A program made the translations under genes and the position numbers. This document shows positions 24,814 through 35,171 of a DNA stretch of 35,415 bases, one piece after another. This stretch comes from an uncultured Bacteroidales bacterium (GTDB lineage: Bacteria; Bacteroidota; Bacteroidia; Bacteroidales; UBA932), in assembly GCA_947165305.1 (NCBI GenBank), contig CAMUZW010000007.1:1-35415 (forward strand), written 5' to 3'. The number at the start of each line of letters is the position of its first letter. Positions within the stretch are counted from its first letter, which is position 1. Below the pieces are notes generated by a model. It was not told the origin of the DNA, searched no databases, and was given only the letters and a program-made list of their open reading frames with translations.

Positions 24814-26373
24814 CTATTCGTTTACTTCTTCGGTTACGCTTGTATAGAATTTGTCGACGGCGCGCTCGACCCCTTCCGCCACATTGCTGCTTACTTTGGA
24901 GAGTTTCTGCCAGATGACATGGCCCCAGCCCGGTTTCCGGGTTTCGGGTTTCGGTTTCGGCTTGCGGACAGGTTCCGGCTGCCGGGCAGGCGCCGGCTCG
25001 CGGACGGCGACCGGCTGACGCACGGGTTCGGGCTCCGGCAGGGGTTCCGGTTTCACTTCAGCCACCGGTTCTGGTTCGGGCTCCGGCTCCCAGGCGGCTT
25101 CCGCGGCGGGAGCGGGCTCGTACGGTGGCGTATAAGGCTGTTCGACGGGAGGATAGGTGCTGTCCCAGGGCAGGGGAACCGTTGCCGGTGCATTGAGGCA
25201 CGTGGGCAGCCGGTCGTCCCGCGCGGCGAGAATCATACCGATGACACCGGCCGACCCGGTCTCGAAGGCGCCCGTGACACCATCCGCCGAGAAACGGTGC
25301 TTCGGGTAGCCGATCCTGACATTATAGCCGGACATGTCTTTGATGAGGTTGGCCAGGTTGGCCATGTTGGCCCCGCCTCCGGTGATGACGATGCCGCTGC
25401 GGAGTTCGTCCTTGAGATTGCTCTCCTGGATGGAATACAGGATGGCGTCGATGATCTCGCGTTCGCGGGCATCGATGATGCTGGAGATAAATTTTACCGG
25501 AATCTCCTTGAACGGCCCGTCTTCGTAGCGGATCTGGAGCGTCTTCTCGCTCAGGGTGACGAGTTTGGCCGGCTGGCAGGCGCCGTAAGCGAGCTTGATG
25601 CTCTCGGCGAGGTCCGGGGAAATGGCGCATTCGATCCGGATGTCGCGCGTGACATTGCTGCCGCCGAACGGGATGGCATAATAGTGCCGCATGATGCCGT
25701 TGCTGTAGATCGTCACAGAGGTGACGCCGTGGCCGAAGTCAATGAGCGCTACGCCATTCTCCTTCTCCTCGGCACTCAGGACGGCCTTTGCCGTCACGTC
25801 GGGGAGGAAATATTTCTTGGCAATCGCGATACCTAGGTCGTTGAACATCTTGTCGATGCTGATGACGCTGTTGCGGTTGCCGATGAAAATCTTGAAATTG
25901 CCCACCATCTTGCTGCTGAGGGTGCCGACCACGTCGCTCTCGGACAGCTGGATCTCGTCGTCCGTCGAGAACGACTGCGCCACGGCCCCGTAAATGATCT
26001 GGCTCTTCTCATCGTCGAGCGGATACGACTGCAGGGCGATTTCCTTGAGCGTTTCGACTTCTTCGAAATTGATGTACTCGTTGGGATTGCTGCGGTCAAT
26101 CGTTCCGTTCGCGACCTCCTGGGCGACGCTGTACCGCGGGAGACCGAGAACCACCTGGCGGATTTTGATCTTGAGTTCGTCTTCGGCCTTGAGAATGGCG
26201 TCCTGGACCTTGAAGAAGGCCTTCTTCGGGTTGCGGACGACACTGTAATAGATCCCGTCCGAAGGGGTCTCGCTGTAGTAAATGACCTCTACGTTCTCCC
26301 CGCTGACCCGGGCAATGGCGAGCGCAATCTTGGAAGAACCGAGGTCGATGGCGGCAATGTATCTCTGTTCCAT
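24814..26373 (-). CDS. ftsA: Cell division protein FtsA with long Pro/Glu-rich linker
   Basis: MEQRYIAAIDLGSSKIALAIARVSG actin-like phosphate-1 motif, GVALIDFGHGVTSVTIYSNG, GIVITGGGANMANL; upstream of ftsZ. Confidence 0.96.
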   Translation of the reverse strand: MEQRYIAAIDLGSSKIALAIARVSGENVEVIYYSETPSDGIYYSVVRNPKKAFFKVQDAILKAEDELKIKIRQVVLGLPRYSVAQEVANGTIDRSNPNEYINFEEVETLKEIALQSYPLDDEKSQIIYGAVAQSFSTDDEIQLSESDVVGTLSSKMVGNFKIFIGNRNSVISIDKMFNDLGIAIAKKYFLPDVTAKAVLSAEEKENGVALIDFGHGVTSVTIYSNGIMRHYYAIPFGGSNVTRDIRIECAISPDLAESIKLAYGACQPAKLVTLSEKTLQIRYEDGPFKEIPVKFISSIIDAREREIIDAILYSIQESNLKDELRSGIVITGGGANMANLANLIKDMSGYNVRIGYPKHRFSADGVTGAFETGSAGVIGMILAARDDRLPTCLNAPATVPLPWDSTYPPVEQPYTPPYEPAPAAEAAWEPEPEPEPVAEVKPEPLPEPEPVRQPVAVREPAPARQPEPVRKPKPKPETRKPGWGHVIWQKLSKVSSNVAEGVERAVDKFYTSVTEEVNE

Positions 26374-26382
26374 ATCTTTATA

Positions 26383-27159
26383 TTATTTTTTACAGATAAT
26401 CTGTTTGTCAAAGCGCACGTCCACCACGCCGTAGGAAATCTTTTCCAGCGACGGGACGACGGCTTCGTAATAGGTCCTGATGCGGTCGAACTTGGCTTCG
26501 AACCGGTCCGGGGCTCCGAAGATGAATTTTTCCTTCCCTTCGGCGGGGACCAGCACCAGATTGCCGTCCGGCTGGACGGTGATCTGGGAAATCCGCTTCG
26601 ACCAGCCGTTCGTCTGCATATACGCGACGAGCGCGATGATCCGGTTGAGCCACAACTGCTCTTTTTCTGTATCGGGCTTTCCCTTGAAGCCGTTTCCGGC
26701 CTTGATCGGCACGGCCCCGTCTATGATCGGCACACGGGAGGTGTAGCTCGTCTGAAGCGGGAAGATGAAGCCCTTCTCGTCGGCGTAGAAACCCTGCTCT
26801 CCTTTCTGGAAGCGGATGGCGGGTTCGCGCTGGCCGATTTCGATGTTGAGGTAGCCGCTCCTGTCCATATAGGCTTCGCAGCCGAGGATGGCGCTCTTGT
26901 CGAGCATGATGGTCTCGATCTGCTGCAGGTCGACGTCGTCGACCAGTTTGCCGATGAACGGACCGTAGTCTTCCATGTATTTCTTGATATCGCCTTCGGA
27001 CACGAACGAGAGCCGGGCGCTGTCGGTGATATGCACCTTAAGCCCCTGGCACGACAGCCCCCGCTGCCGCACCCGCTCCGCCGTCAGGACGAAGATATAA
27101 AGGGCTGCGAGAAGCAGGGCCGCGCAGAGCGTCAGTATGTGCCGGACGAAGGGTTTCAT
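26383..27159 (-). CDS. ftsQ: Cell division protein FtsQ
   Basis: Single N-terminal TM, POTRA/FtsQ-like region, position between murC and ftsA. Confidence 0.85.
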   Translation of the reverse strand: MKPFVRHILTLCAALLLAALYIFVLTAERVRQRGLSCQGLKVHITDSARLSFVSEGDIKKYMEDYGPFIGKLVDDVDLQQIETIMLDKSAILGCEAYMDRSGYLNIEIGQREPAIRFQKGEQGFYADEKGFIFPLQTSYTSRVPIIDGAVPIKAGNGFKGKPDTEKEQLWLNRIIALVAYMQTNGWSKRISQITVQPDGNLVLVPAEGKEKFIFGAPDRFEAKFDRIRTYYEAVVPSLEKISYGVVDVRFDKQIICKK

Positions 27160-28502
27160 ACGCGGGAGAGCAGCATTTCGGTGATGGCGCCGGTGAATCG
27201 GTCGATATCGCCGGCTCCGAAGGTTACGAGGACGTCAAGGTCTTCTCTCTCAAGTGTTTCCATCAGTTCCGCGCGCGAGATGAGTATCTTCTCCGGGGCG
27301 GTCACACGGTCGAAGATGATCTTCGAGGTAACCCCGGGGATGGGCAGTTCCCGGGCGGGATAGATGTCCAGGAGGATCAGTTTGTCTACGGCGCTGAGTG
27401 CCGCGGCAAAGCCTTCGGCGAAATCCCGGGTCCGCGTGTAAAGGTGTGGTTGGAAGACGGCCGTCAGCTTGCGGCCGGGGAAGACGTCGCGGATGGAGGC
27501 GATGGCCTTCGAGAGTTCTTCCGGATGATGGGCATAATCGTCGATGTATGCGATCCCGGGCTTGTTGACGTGTACTTCCAGGCGCCGTTTCGCGCCCTGG
27601 AAGGTGCCGATGGCATGACGGATCGCTTCGGGCCGGATGCCGTACAGGAGGGCGATGGCCGCCGCGGCGACGCTGTTCTCCATGTTGACCCTGCCGAGCG
27701 TGCCCACGCGGATGTCGCGCAGGATGCCGCCGGGGCAGTGCAGGTCATAGATAAAGTGCCCGTTGTCGATGCGGATATTCTCCGGATGGAAGTCCGCCGA
27801 CGCGTCCTCAGGATGATAGGTGAGGATCCTTGCTCCGGTATCTTCCGGCGTGATGGGAAGTCCCTTCTTGATGATGACGTCGGCGCTGACCTGCGAGGCG
27901 AAGGCCCGGAAGGCTTCCTGTACATGGGCCAGGTCGCCGTAAATGTCCAGATGGTCCGCGTCCATCGCCGTGATGACTGCGATCTCAGGATGCAGCTGCA
28001 GGAAGGACCGGTCGAATTCGTCGGCTTCCGCCACCACGGTGGGCGTGTGGCTGATGAGCGTGTTGGTGCCGTAATTCCGGGAGATGCCGCCGAGGAAGGC
28101 GGTGCATCCTTCGCCGGACTCCGTCAGGATATGGGCGAGGAGGGTGCTGGTGGTCGTCTTGCCGTGCGTGCCGGCGACGGCGAGGCAGCGCTGCCCTTCG
28201 GCGATTTCGCCGAGCATGCGGGAGCGTTTGATGACGCGGTAGCCCTTCTCGCGGACATACCGCAGTTCGCCGAGATCCTCCGGAATGGCGGGTGTATAGA
28301 CGACGAGCGTGTCCTCCACTTCCTTCGGAATGAAGGAAATGTCGTCACTGTAATGGACGCCGATGCCTTCTTCCAGGAGCTTGGCCGTCAGTTCGGACGG
28401 GGTCTTGTCATAGCCGCTCACGTTCAGCCCCTTGAAGTGGTAATACCGAGCGATGGCACTCATGCCGATGCCTCCGATACCGATGAAATATACGTTCTTC
28501 AT
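27156..28502 (-). CDS. murC: UDP-N-acetylmuramate--L-alanine ligase
   Basis: MKNVYFIGIGGIGMSAIARYYHFKGLNVSGYDKT, AVAGTHGKTTTSTLLAHIL, YIDDYAHHPEEL. Confidence 0.97.
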   Translation of the reverse strand: MKNVYFIGIGGIGMSAIARYYHFKGLNVSGYDKTPSELTAKLLEEGIGVHYSDDISFIPKEVEDTLVVYTPAIPEDLGELRYVREKGYRVIKRSRMLGEIAEGQRCLAVAGTHGKTTTSTLLAHILTESGEGCTAFLGGISRNYGTNTLISHTPTVVAEADEFDRSFLQLHPEIAVITAMDADHLDIYGDLAHVQEAFRAFASQVSADVIIKKGLPITPEDTGARILTYHPEDASADFHPENIRIDNGHFIYDLHCPGGILRDIRVGTLGRVNMENSVAAAAIALLYGIRPEAIRHAIGTFQGAKRRLEVHVNKPGIAYIDDYAHHPEELSKAIASIRDVFPGRKLTAVFQPHLYTRTRDFAEGFAAALSAVDKLILLDIYPARELPIPGVTSKIIFDRVTAPEKILISRAELMETLEREDLDVLVTFGAGDIDRFTGAITEMLLSRV

Positions 28503-29632
28503 TTGACGGTCAGTTTATAGGCCTCTTCGCAGATGACATTGGCCGCATCGGTGAGGGCGAGTTTGAGGATGTTCTGTTCCATGGCGGCGATTTTCTCCGG
28601 ATCGCCCAGCAGTTCCAGCGCCGCCGGGAGGAGTTTTTCGCCGGCTTCGGCGTCCTTTACGATGAGGGCTGCATCCTTGCGGACCAGCGCCATCGCGTTG
28701 TGGGTCTGATGGTCTTCCGCTACGTTGGGGGATGGAACGAAGATGACGGCTTTGCCGAGGGCGCAGAGTTCCGAGACCGTGCTGGCCCCGCTCCGCGAAA
28801 TCACGACATCCGCCGCCGCGTAGGCGAGGTCCATCCGTCCGATGAAGTCGAAATGCTTCACCGCCGGGGCGGGATGTTCCGCGAGGAAGGCATCCACCCC
28901 TTTTTTATAATATCTGCCGCACTGCCAGATGACCTCGACGTCTTCTCCGCCCGGGCATCCGGCCGTAATCCAGGCCTTCATCGCTTTGTTGAGCGTGCCG
29001 CTGCCGAGGCTGCCCCCTACGATGAACAGATGTTTCTTCGCCGGATCGAGCCCGTAGAATGTCATTGCCTCCGCCTTCATTTCCGCCGTGGGCGGAACGG
29101 TCATTTCCTTGCGGATCGGGTTGCCGCTGAGGACGATCTTGCCGGCTGGGAAGAACCGTTCCATGCCTTCGTAGGCGACGCAGATGCAGCCGGCCTTCTT
29201 GCCGAGGATCTTGTTGGTGAGCCCCGCGAAACCGTTCTGCTCCTGGATCAGGGAAGGGATGCCGAGCCGGGTGGCCGCCCAGAGCAGGGGAGCGCTGGCA
29301 TAGCCGCCGACGCCGACTGCGATGTCCGGCTTGAATTCTTTGATAATCCGTTTGGCCTTCCGCACGCTGGAGAGAATCTTGAAGGGCACCTGAATGTCGT
29401 TGACGATGTTCTGCCAGTTGAGCTGCCGCTGCAGGCCCACGATGGGAAGCCCGACAATCTCGTAGCCCGCCGCCGGCACTTTCTCCATCTCCATTTTGCC
29501 TTCCGCCCCGACGAAGAGGATCTCGTTGTCCGGGTTGATTTCCTTCATCTTGTTGGCGATGGAAATGGCCGGGAAGATGTGGCCTCCCGTTCCTCCGCCG
29601 CTGATGATAATCCGTATCGCCTTGTGTTCCAT
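28499..29632 (-). CDS. murG: UDP-GlcNAc--lipid I GlcNAc transferase (ORF may extend to 29650)
   Basis: IRIIISGGGTGGHIFPAISIANKMKE, VGGYASAPLLWAA, QEQNGFAGLTNK, SRSGASTVSELCALGKAVIFVPSPN. MEHKAIRI at 29632 avoids overlap with the ftsW stop. Confidence 0.95.
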   Translation of the reverse strand: MEHKAIRIIISGGGTGGHIFPAISIANKMKEINPDNEILFVGAEGKMEMEKVPAAGYEIVGLPIVGLQRQLNWQNIVNDIQVPFKILSSVRKAKRIIKEFKPDIAVGVGGYASAPLLWAATRLGIPSLIQEQNGFAGLTNKILGKKAGCICVAYEGMERFFPAGKIVLSGNPIRKEMTVPPTAEMKAEAMTFYGLDPAKKHLFIVGGSLGSGTLNKAMKAWITAGCPGGEDVEVIWQCGRYYKKGVDAFLAEHPAPAVKHFDFIGRMDLAYAAADVVISRSGASTVSELCALGKAVIFVPSPNVAEDHQTHNAMALVRKDAALIVKDAEAGEKLLPAALELLGDPEKIAAMEQNILKLALTDAANVICEEAYKLTVK

Positions 29633-29636
29633 ATCG

Positions 29637-31037
29637 TTAAATTTCTTCACTTTCTAATGATTCAAGGTCGTTCAGGCCGCTCTGCACTTCATCGTCTTTC
29701 TCTACGAGCGGATCCGCCTTGCTCGAGTCCCTGAGCATCTGCGTATGGGCCATCCGGCTGATCGAAAGGATGACGCCGAAGGCGCCGCAGAAGCACAGGA
29801 ACGACGATGCGCCGTGGCTGATCATCGGGAGCGTCTGTCCGGTCTGCGGCAGCAGGTGCACGTTGATGGCCATATGCATGAAGGCCTGGACAGAAATGAG
29901 CACGATGAGCCCCGCCATCGCGAATTTGGCAAAATAGTCGTCGCAGATGCGCGCAATCATCGATCCCCGGGCCAGGAGGCTCAGGTACAGGATCATGATG
30001 ATGATGGCGCCCCACCAGCCCGTCTCTTCGATGATAAAACTGAAGATGTAATCCTCGAAAATGACGGCGACCTTGTATTTCTGGTTGCTCCGGCCGATTC
30101 CCTTGCCCAGCGGACCGCCTTCCTTGATGGCGATCAGCGCGCCGACCGGCTGCTCGAGCTTCATGTCGTCGATCACCTTCCGCCTGTCGGAGGGCTTGGC
30201 TTCCATCACCCGCTCGAGTTTGCCGCTGACGCTGCCGGTCCGGGTCTCGACATTGACCTTCGTGATGCGTTCGTGGAGACTGAATCCGGTCGTCTTGTAG
30301 ATCATGAACACCATGCCCAGATACAGTGCCATCACGGCGACCAGGGCGAAGATTTCCTTGAGGTCGACCCCGCCGACAAACAGGATGAGGAACATCATCA
30401 TCATGAAGAGCAGGGTGGCGGACGTGCCGCCGTTCAGCATCATCCCGGAGGTGAGCAGTATCGGAATGTAGATATAGAAGCTCTTGATAAAGAGCGGATG
30501 CTCCAGCCATTTCCAGTTCGGCAGCTGCCGCTGCAGCCACGCGGTGATGCTGAAACTGTCTTCCCGCATCGCGTTGACGGCCCAGGCCAGATACATCACC
30601 ATCGCCACCTTGACGACCTCATAGACGTGGATCTGGATGCCGAAACAGACGATGATCCGCCAGGAGTCGTTGACGACGGCGGCACGGACGGGCCATCCTT
30701 TGGTCGGGTCGGCTGGGTCGGCGCCAATCTTGAATACGAGGAACAGCAGCAGCAGGAACGAGATGATGAATCCGAACTGCGAAATGAACTTGAAGAACCT
30801 GATATTCTTGATGTTGTACAGGACGATGATGACCGTGAGGCCGATCCCGACGATCATCAGGTGGTCCTTGATGATGTCGAACCGGGTCGTCCGCTGCTGA
30901 ATGGCCAGCAGCGGCGTGGAGGTGAAAACCGTGACGACGGAAATCAGGATGAGCAGCAGTGCGATCATCCAGATTACCTTGTCGCCTTCGAACCGGTCTA
31001 TCAGGCTCCTGAGTCTTTTTTCGTCCGTCTTTACCAT
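29637..31037 (-). CDS. ftsW: SEDS-family lipid II polymerase FtsW
   Basis: Multi-TM protein; GPLGKGIGRSNQKYKVAVIFEDYIFSFIIEETGWWGAI, LLPQTGQTLPMISHGASSFLCF SEDS motifs. Confidence 0.95.
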   Translation of the reverse strand: MVKTDEKRLRSLIDRFEGDKVIWMIALLLILISVVTVFTSTPLLAIQQRTTRFDIIKDHLMIVGIGLTVIIVLYNIKNIRFFKFISQFGFIISFLLLLFLVFKIGADPADPTKGWPVRAAVVNDSWRIIVCFGIQIHVYEVVKVAMVMYLAWAVNAMREDSFSITAWLQRQLPNWKWLEHPLFIKSFYIYIPILLTSGMMLNGGTSATLLFMMMMFLILFVGGVDLKEIFALVAVMALYLGMVFMIYKTTGFSLHERITKVNVETRTGSVSGKLERVMEAKPSDRRKVIDDMKLEQPVGALIAIKEGGPLGKGIGRSNQKYKVAVIFEDYIFSFIIEETGWWGAIIIMILYLSLLARGSMIARICDDYFAKFAMAGLIVLISVQAFMHMAINVHLLPQTGQTLPMISHGASSFLCFCGAFGVILSISRMAHTQMLRDSSKADPLVEKDDEVQSGLNDLESLESEEI

Positions 31038-31049
31038 CGTTGCGTGCCG

Positions 31050-32390
31050 TTAGAGATTGCGGACGGCTTCCTTGAACTGGGCGCCGCGGTCTTCGTAATT
31101 CTTAAAGAGGTCGAAACTCGCGCAGCAGGGGCTCAGCAGGACGACGTCACCGCTGTCAGCGAATCCGGCGGCCGCTTCGACGGCGTCTTTCGCGGAGCGT
31201 GTGTCGACCATCCTGTCGGCTCCGACGATGCCCTCGAACGCGGCGTGAATCTTGGCATTGTCTACGCCGAGGCAGACGATCGCCTTCACTTTTTCTTTCA
31301 CCAGGTCGCTCAGGATGCTGTAGTCGTTGCCTTTGTCGGTGCCGCCGACGATCCAGACGACCGGCTTGGTCTGGCATTCGAGCGCATACCAGGCGGAGTC
31401 GATGTTGGTCGCCTTGGAGTCGTTGATGTACAGGACGTCCTTGATGCTCAGGACGGGCTCCAGGCGATGCTCGATGGGCTGGAAGGTGGCCAGGGAATTG
31501 CGGATGACCTCATTGTCGATGTCGCAGGCCTTGGCCGCGAGGGCGGCTGCCATCGAATTGTAGATATTGTGCTTGCCGCCGAGGGCCAGCTCCTTCAGGT
31601 AGAGGTTGGTTTCCTCCTTCTCGTAGCGGATGACGATCTTGTCTTCCCGGAGGAAGGCGCCCTGCTCCACTTCCTTCTCCTGCGTGAAGGGGAGCATCTT
31701 GCAGCGGAGGATGATGTTGTCGAGGTGACGGATCGTGATCTCGTCGTCGCTGTCGAAGATGAAGCAGTCGTCGGGAGCGAGGTTCTTCGTGATCTTGAAC
31801 TTAGCGGCCACATAGTTCTCCATCTTGTGGTCGTAGCGGTCGAGGTGGTCGGGCGTGATGTTGGTGATGATGGCGATGTCCGGCTTGAAGTCGTACACGT
31901 CATCGAGCTGGAAACTGCTGATTTCCAGGACGTAATAATCGAAGTGCTCGGTCGCGACCTGCAGGGCGTAGCTCTTGCCGATGTTGCCGCCGAGGCCGAC
32001 GTTGAGGCCCGCGTTCTTCAGCAGGTAGTAGATCAGCGAAGTGGTCGTGGTCTTGCCATTCGAGCCGGTGATGCAGATCTTCTTCGCCGTGTCATAGCGG
32101 CCGGCGAATTCGATTTCGGACACGATATGCGTGCCCTTCTCCCGGAGCTTGCGGATCATCGGGGCGGTCCCGGGGATGCCGGGGCTCTTGATGACCTCGT
32201 CTGCGCTGAGGATAAGATCTTCGGAATGCTGTCCCTGCTCGAAGGGGATGTCCCACTTCCGGAGGGTTTCCGCATACTCCTGCTTGATCTCTCCCTTGTC
32301 CGAAAGAAATACGTCGAATCCTTTTACTTTTGCGAGCACGGCGGCTCCCACGCCGCTTTCCGCTCCACCCAGAACTACTATCCTAGACAT
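31050..32390 (-). CDS. murD: UDP-N-acetylmuramoylalanine--D-glutamate ligase
   Basis: ITGSNGKTTTTSLIYYLLKNAGLNVGLGGNIG, INDSKATNIDSAWYALE, LLSPCCASFDLFKNYEDRGAQFKEAV. Confidence 0.97.
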   Translation of the reverse strand: MSRIVVLGGAESGVGAAVLAKVKGFDVFLSDKGEIKQEYAETLRKWDIPFEQGQHSEDLILSADEVIKSPGIPGTAPMIRKLREKGTHIVSEIEFAGRYDTAKKICITGSNGKTTTTSLIYYLLKNAGLNVGLGGNIGKSYALQVATEHFDYYVLEISSFQLDDVYDFKPDIAIITNITPDHLDRYDHKMENYVAAKFKITKNLAPDDCFIFDSDDEITIRHLDNIILRCKMLPFTQEKEVEQGAFLREDKIVIRYEKEETNLYLKELALGGKHNIYNSMAAALAAKACDIDNEVIRNSLATFQPIEHRLEPVLSIKDVLYINDSKATNIDSAWYALECQTKPVVWIVGGTDKGNDYSILSDLVKEKVKAIVCLGVDNAKIHAAFEGIVGADRMVDTRSAKDAVEAAAGFADSGDVVLLSPCCASFDLFKNYEDRGAQFKEAVRNL

Positions 32391-32408
32391 ATATGTTTAT
32401 TTTTTTTG

Positions 32409-33698
32409 TTAACGAATTTTCAGGAGGGCCAGGGTCGATACCGCGAGGAGGATGCCCACAATCCAGAAGCGGAGTGTAATCTTGGCTTCGTGAAGCGGCG
32501 GGTTCGGCTTGGGATATTTGATGTATCCGCCCGGGACCTTGTTTTGCTGATAATGGTGATGCAGGGGCGTGCGGCTCCAGATCCTTCCCTCTGCGCCGCC
32601 ATGCCTGCGCTTGTAGATCTTGAAATAAGTGGTCTGCAGAATCACGGAGAGGCTCTCCATGAAGAAGATGCCGCAGAGCAGGGGCAGGAGGAGTTCCTTC
32701 CGGAGCAGTACCGCGCTGACGCCGATGACGCCGCCGAGCGCCAGCGAGCCGGTATCGCCCATGAAGATGGCTGCGGGATAGCTGTTGTACCAGAGGAAAC
32801 CGAGCAGGGCGCCCACCATGGCGGCCATGAAGACGGCGATTTCACCGGTTCCGGGCAGGTACATGATATTGAGGTATTCCGAGTCGATGAGGTTGCCCGA
32901 GAGCCAGGCCAGGATGCCGATGACCACGCCGACGATGGCGGATGTACCGGTCGCGAGCCCGTCCATGCCGTCGGTGAGGTTGACGCCGTTGGAGCAGGCC
33001 GTGATGATGAAGATGATCACGAGGACGTAGATGGCCCATTTGGTGTACCAGCCCATCGCGCCCTTGAAGGGGGAGAGCCATTTATAGTCGAACTCGTGGC
33101 TCTTGACGAACGGGATGGTCGTCTTGGTGGATTTGACGACGTCTTCCTTCGCATAACGGCCCGAGGTGACGATTTCCTGCTCCTCCGGGGCGGGATTCTC
33201 CACTTTTTCGCGGACGACGATGTTCGGACTCATCCAGACGGTCAGTCCGATGACAAAGCCGAGGATGATCTGGCAGAGCAGTTTTACCTTGCCCGGCAGG
33301 CCTTTCTTGTTTTTCTTGACGGATTTGATGTAGTCGTCGGCAAAGCCGAGTCCGCCGCACCACAGCAGGCTGAAGCAGAGCAGGATGATGTAGATGTTGG
33401 TCAGGTCGGCGAACATCAGCACTCCGAAGAGAATGCCGAAGATGATGATGACCCCGCCGAATCCCGGCGTATTTTTCTTCTGGTTCTGGCCGGCGGTCTG
33501 GGCGTCTTCCTCCCGTTCGCCTTCCAGCAGTTCCTTCCGGCTGGTCAGCTTCCTGACGAACCACTTCCCGAAGATCAGCGCGAAACTGACCGAGAAGATA
33601 CTCGCAAGGATGGCGCGGAAGGACAGGTAATGCATCAGGTTCAGGCCGGGGAAGTCCATCCCCAGCGATTCAAACCATCTGAACAGGTGATACAACAT
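32409..33698 (-). CDS. mraY: Phospho-N-acetylmuramoyl-pentapeptide transferase with lineage-type insertion
   Basis: NLTDGMDGLATGTSAIVG, YNSYPAAIFMGDTGSLALGGVIG, RTPLHHHYQ motifs. Confidence 0.97.
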   Translation of the reverse strand: MLYHLFRWFESLGMDFPGLNLMHYLSFRAILASIFSVSFALIFGKWFVRKLTSRKELLEGEREEDAQTAGQNQKKNTPGFGGVIIIFGILFGVLMFADLTNIYIILLCFSLLWCGGLGFADDYIKSVKKNKKGLPGKVKLLCQIILGFVIGLTVWMSPNIVVREKVENPAPEEQEIVTSGRYAKEDVVKSTKTTIPFVKSHEFDYKWLSPFKGAMGWYTKWAIYVLVIIFIITACSNGVNLTDGMDGLATGTSAIVGVVIGILAWLSGNLIDSEYLNIMYLPGTGEIAVFMAAMVGALLGFLWYNSYPAAIFMGDTGSLALGGVIGVSAVLLRKELLLPLLCGIFFMESLSVILQTTYFKIYKRRHGGAEGRIWSRTPLHHHYQQNKVPGGYIKYPKPNPPLHEAKITLRFWIVGILLAVSTLALLKIR

Positions 33699-33704
33699 AC
33701 TTCT

Positions 33705-35171
33705 CTACAGGCTTATCTGGTTAAAGGTTTCAGTAACGATTTCTTTCTCGTCAAAATGACGTTTTTCGGTCCCGATGATCTGGTAGGTCTCGTGCCCCTT
33801 TCCGGCCAGGAGGATCGTCGCCCTTTCCGGGGCGGTGAGGATGGCGGTGCGGATGGCTTCCTTGCGGTCTTCGATGAAAAGGCTCTTCGCAAGGCCTTTC
33901 GGGCTCAGCCCGGTCCGGATGTCGTCCATGATGTCCGCGGTCCGCTCGGTCCGGCTGTTGTCGGAGGTGACGATGATCTTGTCGGCCATCTTCTCGGCCA
34001 CCGCGGCCATCTCGGGCCGTTTTGTCTTGTCGCGGTCGCCGCCGCAGCCGAACAGGCAGATGAGCGTGCGCTCCGGCGCGATGTCGCGCAGGGTGGAGAG
34101 CACGTTCTCCAAGGCATCCGGCGTATGGGCGTAATCGATAACGACGCTGATTTCCCGCGGTCCGCGCAGGGTTTCCAGCCGGCCTTCGGCCGAAGTGAGG
34201 CCGCTGATGGCGACGAGTGCTTCTTCCGGGGTGGCGCCTACCGCCAGGGCCGTGCTGTAGATGGCCAGGAGGTTGTAGGCGTTGTGGCGGCCGATGAGCC
34301 GGGTCCAGGTCTCGCGCCCGTCGATGCGGAGCATCATGCCCTCGAAGCTCTCCTCCATCACGCGGGCGGTGTGGTCGGCCAGGGAACGCAGCGAATAGGT
34401 GATGACCCTGGCTGCGGTGTTCTGGACCATGACGCGGCCGTTCTTGTCATCGATGTTGATGATGGCGCAGGCGTCGCTGCCGAGGCGGTCGAAGAACAGT
34501 TTCTTGCAGCGGAGATATTCCGCGAAGGTCTTATGGTAATCGAGGTGGTCGTGGGTGAGGTTGGAGAAGATGGCAACTTTGAAGTGCAGGCCGCTTACCC
34601 GCTCCTGCTCCACGCCGATCGAACTGACTTCCATGAAGCAGTAGGCGCATCCCGCATCCACCATTTCGGCGAGCAGGCGGTTGATCGTGATCGGGTCGGA
34701 GGTGGTGTTGGTCGTCTCCGTGCGGCGGTCGCCCACATAGTTGGCGATGGTCGACAGCAGGCCGCAATTGTAGCCGAGCCCCATGAACAGCTTGTACAGG
34801 AGCGTGACCGTGGTGGTCTTGCCGTTGGTCCCGGTGATGCCGACCAGGGTGAGCTTGTCGGAAGGATGGCCGTAGAAGGCGGCTGCCATCATGGCCACGG
34901 CCCTGCGGGAATTCTCCACCCGGACGAGCGTAATGTCTTCGGCGTCGATTCCTTCCAGCGCGCCTTCCGTTTCGTAGACGATGGCTTTCGCCCCCTTGGC
35001 GATGGCCTGGGGGATGAAGGCATGGCCGTCTCCGGCGAATCCTTTTACGGCGATGAAGAGCCCGCCGGGCACGACCTTGCGGCTGTCGTCGGCGATGCCG
35101 GCGATCTCCCGGGCGGCCGTTCCCTTGATTTCCAGCACACCGCTGTCCTGTATGATATTCTCCAGTCTCAT
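33705..35171 (-). CDS. murE: UDP-N-acetylmuramoyl-L-alanyl-D-glutamate ligase (MurE family)
   Basis: GITGTNGKTTTVTLLYKLF, TNTTSDPI, VVIDYAHTPDALENVLSTL, LLAGKGHETYQIIG. Confidence 0.96.
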   Translation of the reverse strand: MRLENIIQDSGVLEIKGTAAREIAGIADDSRKVVPGGLFIAVKGFAGDGHAFIPQAIAKGAKAIVYETEGALEGIDAEDITLVRVENSRRAVAMMAAAFYGHPSDKLTLVGITGTNGKTTTVTLLYKLFMGLGYNCGLLSTIANYVGDRRTETTNTTSDPITINRLLAEMVDAGCAYCFMEVSSIGVEQERVSGLHFKVAIFSNLTHDHLDYHKTFAEYLRCKKLFFDRLGSDACAIINIDDKNGRVMVQNTAARVITYSLRSLADHTARVMEESFEGMMLRIDGRETWTRLIGRHNAYNLLAIYSTALAVGATPEEALVAISGLTSAEGRLETLRGPREISVVIDYAHTPDALENVLSTLRDIAPERTLICLFGCGGDRDKTKRPEMAAVAEKMADKIIVTSDNSRTERTADIMDDIRTGLSPKGLAKSLFIEDRKEAIRTAILTAPERATILLAGKGHETYQIIGTEKRHFDEKEIVTETFNQISL

